Shown in pieces: positions 1 to 7,717 of a stretch of DNA of 64,000 nucleotides (the stretch's first letter is position 1; each line of letters begins with the position of its first letter). The DNA is from Actinokineospora terrae (GTDB lineage: Bacteria > Actinomycetota > Actinomycetes > Mycobacteriales > Pseudonocardiaceae): positions 186,001-250,000 of the forward strand of contig NZ_FOGI01000001.1 of the NCBI RefSeq assembly GCF_900111175.1. The letters are read 5' to 3'. The notes beneath the pieces are model-generated. The model was not told where the DNA came from, did no database searches, and saw nothing but the letters and a program-made list of their open reading frames with translations. The translations under genes and the position numbers were made by a program.

Positions 1-1
1 G

Positions 2-700
2 TTCGGCGACGTCGGCCACGTGTTCGTCCGCCCGGGCGAGCTGCTGTCCACTGTGGAACTCGCCACCGAGTCCGCCGACGACCCGCTCGACCTGCTCGAC
101 GCCGTCGACCACATCGCGGCCTGCGTCGCGCCGGGCGAGCTGGACCCGACCGTCGCCTACTACGAGCAGGTGCTCGGCTTCAAGCAGATCTTCGAGGAGC
201 ACATCGAGGTCGGCGGCCAGGCGATGAACTCCAAGGTCGTGCAGAGCGTGTCCAAGGAGGTCACGCTGACCCTGCTCGAACCGGACACCACCGCCAGACC
301 CGGCCAGATCGACGACTTCCTGGCCGCCCACCACGGCCCCGGCGTGCAGCACCTGGCCTTCCGCACCGCCGACATCGCCACCGCCGTGCGCACCCTGCGC
401 GGGCGCGGCGTCGGCTTCCTGAGCACCCCGGGCAGCTACTACGACGCGCTGGCCGAGCGGTTCGAGCACGTCGCCGTGCCCGTGGAGCAGTTGCGCGAGC
501 TCGACATCCTGGTCGACCAGGACAACGAGGGCGAGCTGTTCCAGATCTTCACCCAGACCACCCACCCCCGGCGCACGCTGTTCTTCGAGGTCATCGAGCG
601 CCTCGGCGCGCTCACCTTCGGCAGCGCCAACATCAAGGCGCTCTACGAGGCCGTCGAGCGGGACCGCGCCGGGGAGCACGTCCGAGGAGCAGCCCAGTGA
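2..700 (+). CDS. hmaS: 4-hydroxymandelate synthase, C-terminal part (5' end outside window)
   Basis: Non-haem Fe(II) dioxygenase of the HPPD/HmaS family, which converts 4-hydroxyphenylpyruvate to 4-hydroxymandelate (HmaS) or homogentisate (HPPD). The frame is open from base 2, so the N-terminal domain is missing. The three iron ligands appear as His in VDHIA, His in GVQHLAF and Glu in FFEVIER. The tail (FGSANIKALYEAVE) and the THPRRTLFFEVIERLG stretch match my memory of Amycolatopsis HmaS better than HPPD, which usually has GNFKALFEAIERE. HmaS is the first committed step to 4-hydroxyphenylglycine; the usual partners Hmo and HpgT are not in the window and may lie to the left. The stop overlaps the next start (GTGA). 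HPPD remains the alternative. Confidence 0.8.
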   Translation, partial: FGDVGHVFVRPGELLSTVELATESADDPLDLLDAVDHIAACVAPGELDPTVAYYEQVLGFKQIFEEHIEVGGQAMNSKVVQSVSKEVTLTLLEPDTTARPGQIDDFLAAHHGPGVQHLAFRTADIATAVRTLRGRGVGFLSTPGSYYDALAERFEHVAVPVEQLRELDILVDQDNEGELFQIFTQTTHPRRTLFFEVIERLGALTFGSANIKALYEAVERDRAGEHVRGAAQ

Positions 701-1608
701 CCGCCGAACTCACCCACGCCTTCGCGCTGACCGACGCCGACCGGGCCCTGCTGCCCACCGACGACGAGGTCGCCGAGTACGGCAGACGCGGGTGGTACCT
801 GTCCCGCAAGCTGTTCACCGACGCGGAGATGGACACCCTCGTCGAGGCCACCGAGCGGTTCTACGCCGGGCACACCGACCGGCGGCTGCCGCTGCGCCCG
901 CCGAACCTGGCCTACTGGACCCCCGAGAAGGGCGACGTCCAGCGGCACAACGACTACATCCACTACGAGAGCGACGAGGTCGCCGCGATCCTGCGCAAGC
1001 CGCTGCTCGGCGCGGTCGCGGCCCGGCTCGCCCAGGCCGAGGAGATCCGGGTCTGGCAGAGCACCCTGATCTACAAGCCGCCGCGGCCCGAGGAGCAGTC
1101 CAACCAGGTCCCGTGGCACATGGACCGGCACTACTGGCAGACCTGCACCTCCGAGCGGATGCTCACCGCGTTCATCCCGTTCCACCACTGCGACGAGCGC
1201 ATGGGCACCATCACCATGGTCGACGGCAGCAACACCTGGACCGAGATCCCCGGCGACGACTCCACCCGGCACTTCGCCCACCGCGACCGCTCGGAGCTGG
1301 AAGACCTGCTGCACGCCAACGCCTCCCACAACGGCGCGGTGGTCGACAAGATCCCGATGATTATCCCCAAGGGCCACGTCAGCTTCCACCACTGCCGCAC
1401 CTACCACGGCAGCGGCGCCAACCTCGCCGACGCCCCCCGCCGGGCCATCTCCCTGCACCTGCAGGACGGCGACAACCGCTTCCGCCCCTACCTCAAACCG
1501 GACGGCACCCCGGTCTTCTACAACCACGACGTCCTGGTCCGCCGAAACGACGAGGGCCTCCCCGACTACACCGACCAGAACTACTGCCCCACCCTCTGGC
1601 GCGAATAA
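697..1608 (+). CDS. phytanoyl-CoA dioxygenase (PhyH) family oxygenase
   Basis: 303-residue Fe(II)/2-oxoglutarate-type oxygenase. The facial triad is visible: HMD (His141, Asp143) and distal His237 in TYHGSG, with a candidate 2-oxoglutarate-binding Arg at about 249 in RRAIS. PhyH enzymes usually hydroxylate or halogenate unactivated carbons, often on carrier-bound or free acids in biosynthetic clusters. The GTG start overlaps the hmaS stop, so the two are translationally coupled and probably act on the same intermediate or product. The substrate cannot be told from sequence. Two hairpins follow the stop, ending this rightward transcript against the leftward ABC operon. Confidence 0.8.
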   Translation: MTAELTHAFALTDADRALLPTDDEVAEYGRRGWYLSRKLFTDAEMDTLVEATERFYAGHTDRRLPLRPPNLAYWTPEKGDVQRHNDYIHYESDEVAAILRKPLLGAVAARLAQAEEIRVWQSTLIYKPPRPEEQSNQVPWHMDRHYWQTCTSERMLTAFIPFHHCDERMGTITMVDGSNTWTEIPGDDSTRHFAHRDRSELEDLLHANASHNGAVVDKIPMIIPKGHVSFHHCRTYHGSGANLADAPRRAISLHLQDGDNRFRPYLKPDGTPVFYNHDVLVRRNDEGLPDYTDQNYCPTLWRE

Positions 1609-1623
1609 CAGTTCGGTCCTGGA

Positions 1624-1659
1624 GGAAATAGCCCGGAAGGCCACCTCCGGGCTATTTCC
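1624..1659 (+). terminator. hairpin after the PhyH gene
   Basis: Perfect 14-bp inverted repeat (arms 1624-1637 and 1646-1659, 8-nt loop), 15 bases after the PhyH stop. The arms carry an A/T-rich block (AAATAG / CTATTT), unusual in this GC-rich DNA. There is no clear T-tract, so either factor-independent termination or 3'-end protection is possible. Confidence 0.7.
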
Positions 1660-1696
1660 GCTGCCCGGAAACCGGCCGATCCCGGAACAAGGAAAA

Positions 1697-1719
1697 GGCC
1701 CCGGTGAGTACCCGGGGCC
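1697..1719. terminator. bidirectional intrinsic terminator
   Basis: An 8-bp GC stem (GGCCCCGG, 1697-1704; CCGGGGCC, 1712-1719; 7-nt loop) is flanked on both sides by short pyrimidine or T runs in the reading direction: CTTTCT on plus, and TTTTCCTT on minus. It lies between convergent PhyH and ABC permease genes and fits a shared terminator. Confidence 0.65.
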
Positions 1720-1753
1720 CTTTCTCGTACAGCTCAGCGGATCTCGCGCAAGC

Positions 1754-2518
1754 TCAGCGGACCTGGCGGGCGAACATCCTGGTGGCCCAGGTGACCGTCA
1801 GCGCGGCCAGCGCGATGACGATCAGCATCCCGGCCCACACCGACACGTCCCCCGGGTTGCCGGTGAACAGCGACCGGGTGCCGTTGGTGGTCCAGTAGAT
1901 CGGGTTCCACTCGGCGATCGCCACCAGCCAGCCCGGGGCCAGCGACAGCGGCAGCAGCACGCCGGAGAGCAGCGACAACGGCTGCGACACGCTGTTGATC
2001 AGCGGGCCGAGCGCCGCGGGCGACGGGATCAGCATGGCCATCGCGTACGACAGCGCGCAGGCCATCAGCGCCATCAGGGCCAGCATCACGTAGGCCAGCA
2101 TCAGCCAGCCGAAGTGCACCGTCAGCCCGAACGGCAGCGCGACCACGGTGATCACCACCGCCTGCCCCATCAGGGTCACGACCTCGGAGAACGCCCGGCC
2201 CAGGATGAGCGCGGTGCGGCTGACCGGGGTCACCCTGGAGCGCTCGATGACCCCCGAGCGCAGCTCGCCGAGCAGCCCGAACCCGGCGAAGAAGCCGCTG
2301 AGCAGCACCAGCACCACCAGCAGGCCGGGCACGTACACCCGGTAGGCGTCGGCGTAGGTCTGCGCGCCGGTGGGGGCCAGCGCGGTCTTGAGCAGCGGGG
2401 CGAACAGCACCAGGTAGGCGATGGGCTGCACGAACCCGATCACCAGCCGGGCCGGGGTGCGCCACACCAGCAGCATCTGGCGGGTGAAGACCAGCCAGGT
2501 GTCACGGAGGAACTTCAT
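1754..2518 (-). CDS. ABC-2 type transporter permease (DrrB-like)
   Basis: 254-residue integral membrane protein with the six hydrophobic segments of ABC-2 permeases and the typical N-terminus of cytoplasmic RDTW...F/R-rich residues before the first segment (LVIGFVQPIAYLVLFAPL). It is the membrane half of an exporter with the upstream ATPase. ATG at 2518 is chosen because a GGAG sits six bases upstream; a TTG at 2524 is in frame. It is the last gene of a four-gene minus-strand operon with carrier protein, glycosyltransferase and ATPase, suggesting export and self-protection for the cluster product. Confidence 0.88.
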   Translation of the reverse strand: MKFLRDTWLVFTRQMLLVWRTPARLVIGFVQPIAYLVLFAPLLKTALAPTGAQTYADAYRVYVPGLLVVLVLLSGFFAGFGLLGELRSGVIERSRVTPVSRTALILGRAFSEVVTLMGQAVVITVVALPFGLTVHFGWLMLAYVMLALMALMACALSYAMAMLIPSPAALGPLINSVSQPLSLLSGVLLPLSLAPGWLVAIAEWNPIYWTTNGTRSLFTGNPGDVSVWAGMLIVIALAALTVTWATRMFARQVR

Positions 2519-2527
2519 GTCCAACTC

Positions 2528-3481
2528 CTACTTGTCCCGCAGCGAGCGGCCGGTCTTGATCAGGAAGACGTCGTCGAGGCTGGGCCGGTGCAGCTCCACG
2601 GTGTCGAAGTGGATCTCGCCCGCGTCCAGCACCCGCATGATCTGCGGCATCGCGGTGGTGCCGTCGTCGACGTAGAGCCGCAGGCCGTCCTCGCCGAGTT
2701 CGAGTTTGCGCACGTAGTCGCGCCCGTCGAGCAGCTCGGCCGCCCTGGGGCCGCTGCCGTTGAGGCCCACGGTCACCACGTCGCCCGCGACGCCGTGCTT
2801 GAGCTCGGTCGGGGTGCCGATGGCGACGATCTCACCGTGGTCGATGATCGCGATCCGGTCGCACAGCGCGTCGGCCTCCTCCAGGTAGTGCGTGGTGAGG
2901 AAGACGGTCATGCCCGCGTCGCGCAGCCTGCGGACCTCGTCCCACAGGTGGGCCCGCGACTGCGGGTCCAGGCCGGTGGTCGGCTCGTCGAGGAACAGCA
3001 CCTTGGGCTCGTGGATGATGCCCATCGCGATGTCCACCCGGCGGCGCTGGCCACCGGAGTAGGTGCGGCACTGCCGGTCGGCGAACTCGGTCAGCTCGAA
3101 GGCGGCCAGCGCCTTCTCGGTCCGCTCGACCGCCTCGGCCTTGCCGATCCCGTACATCCTGGCCTGCAGGACGAGCTCCTCGCGGGCGGTGACCTCGTCG
3201 GTCGTGGTGCCGCCCTGCGGGACGTAGCCGACCTTGGTCCGCACCGCGCCGGGGTCTTTGCGCAGGTCGGCACCGGCGATGACGGCCTCGCCGCCGTCGG
3301 GTTCGAGCAGCGTGCACAGGATGCGGGCGGTGGTTGTCTTGCCCGCGCCGTTGGGGCCGAGGAAGCCGAAGATCTCCCCCTCCGCCACCGACAGGTCGAC
3401 GCCGCGCACCGCCTCGACGGTGCGGGTCTTGCGCCGTTTGCCCAGCGTGAAGGACTTGCGCAGTCCCTTGACCTCGATCAT
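2528..3481 (-). CDS. ABC transporter ATP-binding protein (DrrA-like)
   Basis: 317-residue ATPase of the daunorubicin-resistance type. Walker A is GPNGAGKTT at residues 42-50; the signature is YSGGQRRRVDIA, Walker B is VLFLDEPTTGLDP, and an H-loop follows (LTTHYLEEAD). A C-terminal domain of about 80 residues resembles the DUF4162 extension of DrrA proteins. ATG at 3481 overlaps the glycosyltransferase stop (ATGA). A much longer upstream frame is only the shadow of the glycosyltransferase gene. It pairs with the permease 9 bases downstream. Confidence 0.93.
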   Translation of the reverse strand: MIEVKGLRKSFTLGKRRKTRTVEAVRGVDLSVAEGEIFGFLGPNGAGKTTTARILCTLLEPDGGEAVIAGADLRKDPGAVRTKVGYVPQGGTTTDEVTAREELVLQARMYGIGKAEAVERTEKALAAFELTEFADRQCRTYSGGQRRRVDIAMGIIHEPKVLFLDEPTTGLDPQSRAHLWDEVRRLRDAGMTVFLTTHYLEEADALCDRIAIIDHGEIVAIGTPTELKHGVAGDVVTVGLNGSGPRAAELLDGRDYVRKLELGEDGLRLYVDDGTTAMPQIMRVLDAGEIHFDTVELHRPSLDDVFLIKTGRSLRDK

Positions 3482-4656
3482 GACGTGCTCCTGCTCATGC
3501 CGGCTGCTGCCGGCGACCGGGTGGCCAGGTCCACCAGTGCCGCCGCGGCGGCGTCGGCTCCGCCCGCCTCGGCGAACGACTCGCGGACCTGGGCGGCGGC
3601 GACCCGGTGGGCCGGGTCGCCGAGGACTGTGGTGATGGCGGCGCGCAGCGCCCCGGCGTCCGCCCTGGCGAAGCCGACCCGCAGGCCCGCGCCCGCGGCT
3701 ACCACGCCGTTGGCGTTGATCGGCTGGTCGTGCCGGATGGGGGCGACCACCAGCGGGACGCCGTGCGCGAGCGACTCGCAGACGGTGTTGAGGCCGCCGT
3801 GCGAGACGACCAGGTCGACGCGCGGCAGCAGCGCCAGCATCGGCACCCTGGTCCGTGCGATCAGGTGTGGCGGCAGGTCGGGCAGCACCTCCGGCGGGGC
3901 GACGAAGATCGCTTGGAGCCGGTCGCCCAGCGGGGCCAGCGCGGCGGCGGTCTCGCGCAGGAACCGCGCGGAGACGTCGTCGGCGAGCGTGCCCACGGAC
4001 ACCAGCACGTGCGCTCTGCCCTGGTCCAGCCACTCCCAGGGGAAGTCGGGCTGCCCGGGGCGCTCGGCCAGGATCGGGCCGACGCCGATGACGTCGTCCG
4101 GCAGGGCGGCGGTCAGCGCCCTGGTGGTGCAGGCGAGCGAGAGATACGGGGAGAACCGCAGGTCGAAGTACTCGTCGGCGGGCATCCCGGCCTTGGCCCA
4201 CAGGTGCCGCAGCCTGCCGTGCAGCCAGTCCAGCACCCGCGGCATGTCGGCCAGCGGCTCACCCAGCTCCATCGTCGAGGCGGCCAGCGTCGCCCACGGC
4301 ACGCCCAGCCGGTGCGCCGCTATCGCCCCCGCGGGGGAATGTTGGTCGACGACCACCACGTCCGGTCGCGCGTCGAGCACGGCCTTCTCCACGGCCGGGA
4401 GGCTGAAGCGGGCGAACGGCACGATGAACCGGTCCCACACCGAGCGGATCGCGGCCGTGCCGTGGTCGGCCTGCGGCCGGTGCAGCCTGGTGCCGGTCGG
4501 GTGGACCACCGCGTCCTGGCCGAGCATCGGGCGAAGGTGCAGCTCAGGGCCGCACCAGGCGACCTCGTGGCCCCGCGCCGCCAGTGCCGCGCCGAGCCCG
4601 ATGGTGGGGTTCACGTGGCCCGCGAGCGGGGGCACGACGAACAGGAAGCGGCTCAC
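3478..4656 (-). CDS. MGT-family GT-B glycosyltransferase
   Basis: 392-residue glycosyltransferase of the macrolide/UDP-glucosyltransferase type. The N-terminus (FLFVVPPLAGHVNPTIGL) is the acceptor-side Rossmann start. The C-terminal donor signature is clear: SHGGLNTVCESLAHGVPLVV followed by DQPINA. These enzymes transfer a nucleotide-activated sugar to a hydroxyl of a small molecule, either for tailoring or for self-resistance by glycosylation. The GTG start overlaps the carrier-protein stop (GTGA) and its own stop overlaps the ABC ATPase start, so glycosylation and export look coupled. No sugar-biosynthesis genes are in the window. Confidence 0.9.
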   Translation of the reverse strand: MSRFLFVVPPLAGHVNPTIGLGAALAARGHEVAWCGPELHLRPMLGQDAVVHPTGTRLHRPQADHGTAAIRSVWDRFIVPFARFSLPAVEKAVLDARPDVVVVDQHSPAGAIAAHRLGVPWATLAASTMELGEPLADMPRVLDWLHGRLRHLWAKAGMPADEYFDLRFSPYLSLACTTRALTAALPDDVIGVGPILAERPGQPDFPWEWLDQGRAHVLVSVGTLADDVSARFLRETAAALAPLGDRLQAIFVAPPEVLPDLPPHLIARTRVPMLALLPRVDLVVSHGGLNTVCESLAHGVPLVVAPIRHDQPINANGVVAAGAGLRVGFARADAGALRAAITTVLGDPAHRVAAAQVRESFAEAGGADAAAAALVDLATRSPAAAGMSRSTS

Positions 4657-4937
4657 GCGCGCGCTGCTCCATCCCAGACTCGGTTGGTGACCTGCTCGAC
4701 GACCTGCTCGACGGTGAAGGTGCTGATGGCGTCGAGGTCCAGGCCGCGCACGTGCTCGGCCAGTCCGACCTCGGTGCCCAGGTGGGCCGACAGCGCCGCG
4801 TCCACCCGGACCAGGTCGAGGCTGTCGAACCGCAGATCACCCTCCAGCGTGGCGTTCGGCGTAATCTCCGGCGGGCATCCGCCGCACGGGCCCACGACCT
4901 CTCGGAGTATTCCGGCGACTTCCTCGAATAGCGCCAC
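4653..4937 (-). CDS. acyl/peptidyl carrier protein 1
   Basis: 94-residue carrier protein. The phosphopantetheine serine is in RFDSLDLVRV, the classical DSL motif, followed by the usual acidic helix and a C-terminal TVEQVVEQV helix. GTG at 4937 is chosen because GGAGG lies just upstream and because homologous carrier proteins are this size; a longer frame to 5084 looks non-coding. It heads the minus-strand operon with glycosyltransferase and exporter, and it is divergent from the main biosynthetic operon. The Sfp-type transferase at 8577 is the obvious activator. Confidence 0.85.
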   Translation of the reverse strand: MALFEEVAGILREVVGPCGGCPPEITPNATLEGDLRFDSLDLVRVDAALSAHLGTEVGLAEHVRGLDLDAISTFTVEQVVEQVTNRVWDGAARA

Positions 4938-5040
4938 GCGCGCCCTCCAAACAACTGCCCACTTGCGCGTCAAGGTACCGCACCGACCTAGGGCAGTCAC
5001 GAAGAATCTGGCCGCGGGTGAATGGTCGGCATGTGGAGTA

Positions 5041-5069
5041 TTGACACTTTCCGAGCGGCTCCCAACAAT
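5041..5069 (+). promoter_or_regulatory. candidate promoter of the nine-gene biosynthetic operon
   Basis: TTGACA (5041-5046) is followed after 17 bases by AACAAT (5064-5069), a four-of-six match to the -10 consensus. The first start codon of the operon is at 5108 with a GGGGAG/CAGG ribosome site. It lies in the 170-base gap between the divergent carrier-protein and condensation-like genes. On the other strand TTGACG (bases 4973-4968) is a possible -35 for the leftward operon, but I see no good -10. Confidence 0.45.
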
Positions 5070-5107
5070 GCCCGCTAGAAGCACGACGCGGCGGGGAGTA
5101 AAGCAGG

Positions 5108-6466
5108 ATGACGGAGAAGATCCTCGTCGATTTCCACGGGACCGGCTCCGGGGTGGGTGAGCTCACCTGGGGCCAGCGCACCGTGTGGCGCACGGTGGTC
5201 AAGACCGGCCGCTCGGAGACGATGGGCGGTGTCACGCCGCTGCCCGCGGGCTCCACCATCGAGCAGTCGGTGCTGGTGCTGCGGTACGTGATGGGCAGGC
5301 ACGAGTCGCTGCGCACCCGGCTGGTGTTCGACGGGCCCGATGGCGGTCCGCGCCAACAGGTCCACGCGTCCGGCCAGGTCGCGCTGTCGGTCGTGGACGC
5401 GGGCGGTGAGGACCCGGCGGCGGTCGCCGAGCGGGTCCGGTTGGAGTACGAGGACACCGACTTCGACTACGCCGACGAGTGGCCGGTGCGGATGGCCGTG
5501 ATCACCGAGGGCGGCGTGCCGACCCACTCGGTCGCGGTCTACAGCCACCTGGCCATCGACGCGCACGGCCTCGACGCGCTGGTCACCGATCTGTCCACGA
5601 TGGACTGGACGACCGGCGAGCCGACGCTGCCGCTGGAGGCCACGCAGCCGCTGGCGCTGGCCGAGCAACAACGCAAGCCCAACGTGCTGCGCAACAGCGA
5701 GGCGGCCATCCGCTACTGGGAGCGGGTGCTGCACACCGTCTCGGCCAAGCGGGTCGAGGGCGAGTCCGACGACCACCGCAGCCCGCGCTGGGGCGACCTG
5801 ACCCTGCGGTCCCCGGCGGCGTGGCTGGCGACCAAGGCCATCGCGGCCCGGCTGCGCACCGACACCTCGCCGATCCTGCTCGCCGGGTACGCCAGCGCGC
5901 TGGCCAGGACCGTGGGCAACAACCCGGTCGCGGTGCAGATCGCGGTGAACAACCGGTTCCGGCAGTCGCTGGTCGGCTCGGTCAGCACCATGGCGCAGAC
6001 CTGCCCGCTGATGGTCGACATCGCCGACGTGACCTTCGACGAGGCGGTGCACCGGGCGCGGCAGGCCACCATGGTCACCTACAAGTACGCCTACTACGAC
6101 CCGGAGCGGCGCGCCGCCATGGTCGACCGGGTCGCCGAGGAGCTCGGCGGCCGGGTCGAGATGGACACCTACTTCAACGACCGCCGCCCGCCCGGCCGCG
6201 ACGAGCGCGACATCACCGCGCCGCCGGTCGAGGAGATCCTGGCCGCCCGCGAGCAGACCTCCCACGAGTGGGTCATGTGGACCGATGTCGACAGCCCGCT
6301 GCTCTACCTCGACGTGGACGCCGAGCCGGACGCCGTGGTGTTCACCCTCACCGGCGACACGACCCGGGTCTCGCCCAAGTCGATGCTCTGGCTGCTCACC
6401 GAGATCGAGTCGGTCCTGGTCGACGCCGCGCTCGACCCGACCGCGACGACGGGCGTGCGGTCGTGA
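5108..6466 (+). CDS. free-standing condensation-domain-like protein 1
   Basis: 452-residue protein resembling a single NRPS condensation domain. N-terminal ELTWGQ and the GRHESLRTR segment match the C1/C2 core motifs. The catalytic motif HHxxxDG appears as SHLAIDA: the second, catalytic His and the Asp are kept, the first His is Ser. A later NNRFR segment also fits. C-domains join carrier-bound acyl groups to amines or hydroxyls. It opens a tightly coupled operon (GTGA overlap with the next gene). Its closest visible relatives are the proteins at 12176 and 24291. Standalone C-proteins often do ester or amide transfer between a carrier protein and a free acceptor; the role here is inferred. 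Confidence 0.75.
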   Translation: MTEKILVDFHGTGSGVGELTWGQRTVWRTVVKTGRSETMGGVTPLPAGSTIEQSVLVLRYVMGRHESLRTRLVFDGPDGGPRQQVHASGQVALSVVDAGGEDPAAVAERVRLEYEDTDFDYADEWPVRMAVITEGGVPTHSVAVYSHLAIDAHGLDALVTDLSTMDWTTGEPTLPLEATQPLALAEQQRKPNVLRNSEAAIRYWERVLHTVSAKRVEGESDDHRSPRWGDLTLRSPAAWLATKAIAARLRTDTSPILLAGYASALARTVGNNPVAVQIAVNNRFRQSLVGSVSTMAQTCPLMVDIADVTFDEAVHRARQATMVTYKYAYYDPERRAAMVDRVAEELGGRVEMDTYFNDRRPPGRDERDITAPPVEEILAAREQTSHEWVMWTDVDSPLLYLDVDAEPDAVVFTLTGDTTRVSPKSMLWLLTEIESVLVDAALDPTATTGVRS

Positions 6467-7395
6467 CCGCGCTGGTCGAGGTCGCCGCGCACCTGCCACC
6501 GGACCGCGTGTCCCTGGAGGAGCTGGCGCCGCGCTTCGGGTTGACCGAGCGCCAGGTCCGGCTGTTCCGCCGCTTCCACGGGCTCGACCAGGTCTGCCTC
6601 GACACCGGCGGCACCCTGCTCGACCTGCTGGTCGCGGCCACCGACGGGCTGGAGACGTTGCGCGGCAACGAACACCGGGTCAAGTACGTCCTGTACGCGC
6701 GCGGGATGCCGGTCGCCGTGCCGTACCCGGTCAACCCCCTGCGCGAGCTGTGCGCGAAGCTCGGCCTCGACCACGCGCTGTCGTTCACCGTGACCCACCA
6801 GGCTTGCGCGACCGGCCTGCTGGCGCTGGACGTGGCGGGCAGGCTGCTGGCGTCCGACCCCGATCCCGACGCGTTGGCGCTGGTGGTGTCTGGGGAGAAG
6901 ACCTTCACCCCCGACGCGATGCTGGTGCCGGAGACGGCGGTGTTCGGCGAGGGTGCCGCTGCCGCCCTGGTCGCCGCGAACGGTCCGGCCGACCGGGTGC
7001 TGTCGTACGCCACGAGCGTGCGGGGCGACTTCGACGGGAGGCTGATCATCGACCCGGACCTCGCCGCGCGGTTCCAGTACGAGTACCCGCGGCTGCTGTC
7101 CGAGGTGCTGCTGGCCGCCGTCGAGCGCGCCGGTCTCACCCTCGACGACATCGCGCTCCTGCTGCCGCACAACGTGAACTCCGTGTCGTGGCGGCGGGTC
7201 GCCAAACGCGTCGGGTACCCGGTGGAGCAGGTGCTGCTCGACAACGTGCCGGTCACCGGGCACAGCTTCGCCGCCGACCCCTTCCTGAACTACCGCACCG
7301 CCCTGGACCGGGGGCGGCTGCGGCCGGGGGACCGGTACCTGGTCGGCGCCGCCGGGCTGGGCGCGACGTTCTCCGCGATGGTCTTCGAGCACTAG
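6463..7395 (+). CDS. KAS III-like beta-ketoacyl synthase (Cys-His-His)
   Basis: 310-residue thiolase-fold protein of the FabH type. Cys115 in HQACATG and His236 in LLPHNVN align with the catalytic Cys and His of KAS III. The position of the third residue, Asn in the usual GNTSAAS, reads as His267 in TGHSFAADP, giving a Cys-His-His set more like KAS I/II. GTG at 6463 overlaps the upstream stop; an apparent long N-terminal extension is a shadow of the previous gene. FabH-like enzymes in clusters condense an acyl starter with malonyl-ACP or transfer acyl groups. The adjacent carrier protein and second KAS-like protein suggest a small dissociated assembly line. Confidence 0.8.
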   Translation: MTALVEVAAHLPPDRVSLEELAPRFGLTERQVRLFRRFHGLDQVCLDTGGTLLDLLVAATDGLETLRGNEHRVKYVLYARGMPVAVPYPVNPLRELCAKLGLDHALSFTVTHQACATGLLALDVAGRLLASDPDPDALALVVSGEKTFTPDAMLVPETAVFGEGAAAALVAANGPADRVLSYATSVRGDFDGRLIIDPDLAARFQYEYPRLLSEVLLAAVERAGLTLDDIALLLPHNVNSVSWRRVAKRVGYPVEQVLLDNVPVTGHSFAADPFLNYRTALDRGRLRPGDRYLVGAAGLGATFSAMVFEH

Positions 7396-7399
7396 CGTG

Positions 7400-7717
7400 A
7401 TGGGAGGACCCGTGGGGTCTGTTGAGGCAGTTGAAGCCACCGAATCCACTGTGGACGCCGAGCTGCTCGGCCGGGTCGCCGACAGCATGGCCGAGTTGTT
7501 GCCCAGGGTGCTCAAGCGGGAGGTCACCGACCTGGGGGCCGACACCAAGCTGTTCACCGAGCTGGGGCTGAGCTCGGCGAGCACCCTGGAGCTGCTGCTG
7601 GAGCTCGAGGACGAGCTGGAGATCCAGATCGACGTCGAGGAGATCGACCAGGCCGACCTGGAGACCGTCGGCACCCTCGCGGCCTACATCGCCGCCCACA
7701 CCGTCGCGGACGAGTGA
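7400..7717 (+). CDS. acyl/peptidyl carrier protein 2
   Basis: 105-residue carrier protein. The phosphopantetheine serine lies in ELGLSSASTLELLLELED, where the usual DSL is replaced by SSA. A very acidic second half (DELEIQIDVEEID) is typical of carrier proteins. ATG at 7400 is preferred; GTG at 7397 is directly adjacent. It sits between two KAS-like genes and overlaps the second by TGATG. Its place in the same operon as the amino acid:carrier-protein ligase makes it, or carrier protein 1, the likely aminoacyl acceptor. Confidence 0.88.
   Translation: MGGPVGSVEAVEATESTVDAELLGRVADSMAELLPRVLKREVTDLGADTKLFTELGLSSASTLELLLELEDELEIQIDVEEIDQADLETVGTLAAYIAAHTVADE

Noticed and set aside
2..700. Reading the first gene as homogentisate-forming HPPD
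   Set aside because: The C-terminal NIKALYEAVE and THPRRTLFFEVIERLG segments fit HmaS better and no homogentisate pathway genes follow; kept as an alternative because half the protein is missing.
5479..6462. N-terminal extension of the KAS III-like frame back to 5479
   Set aside because: The translated extension is Arg/Gly-rich shadow sequence of the condensation-like gene; GTG 6463 overlaps the previous stop and starts the real similarity.
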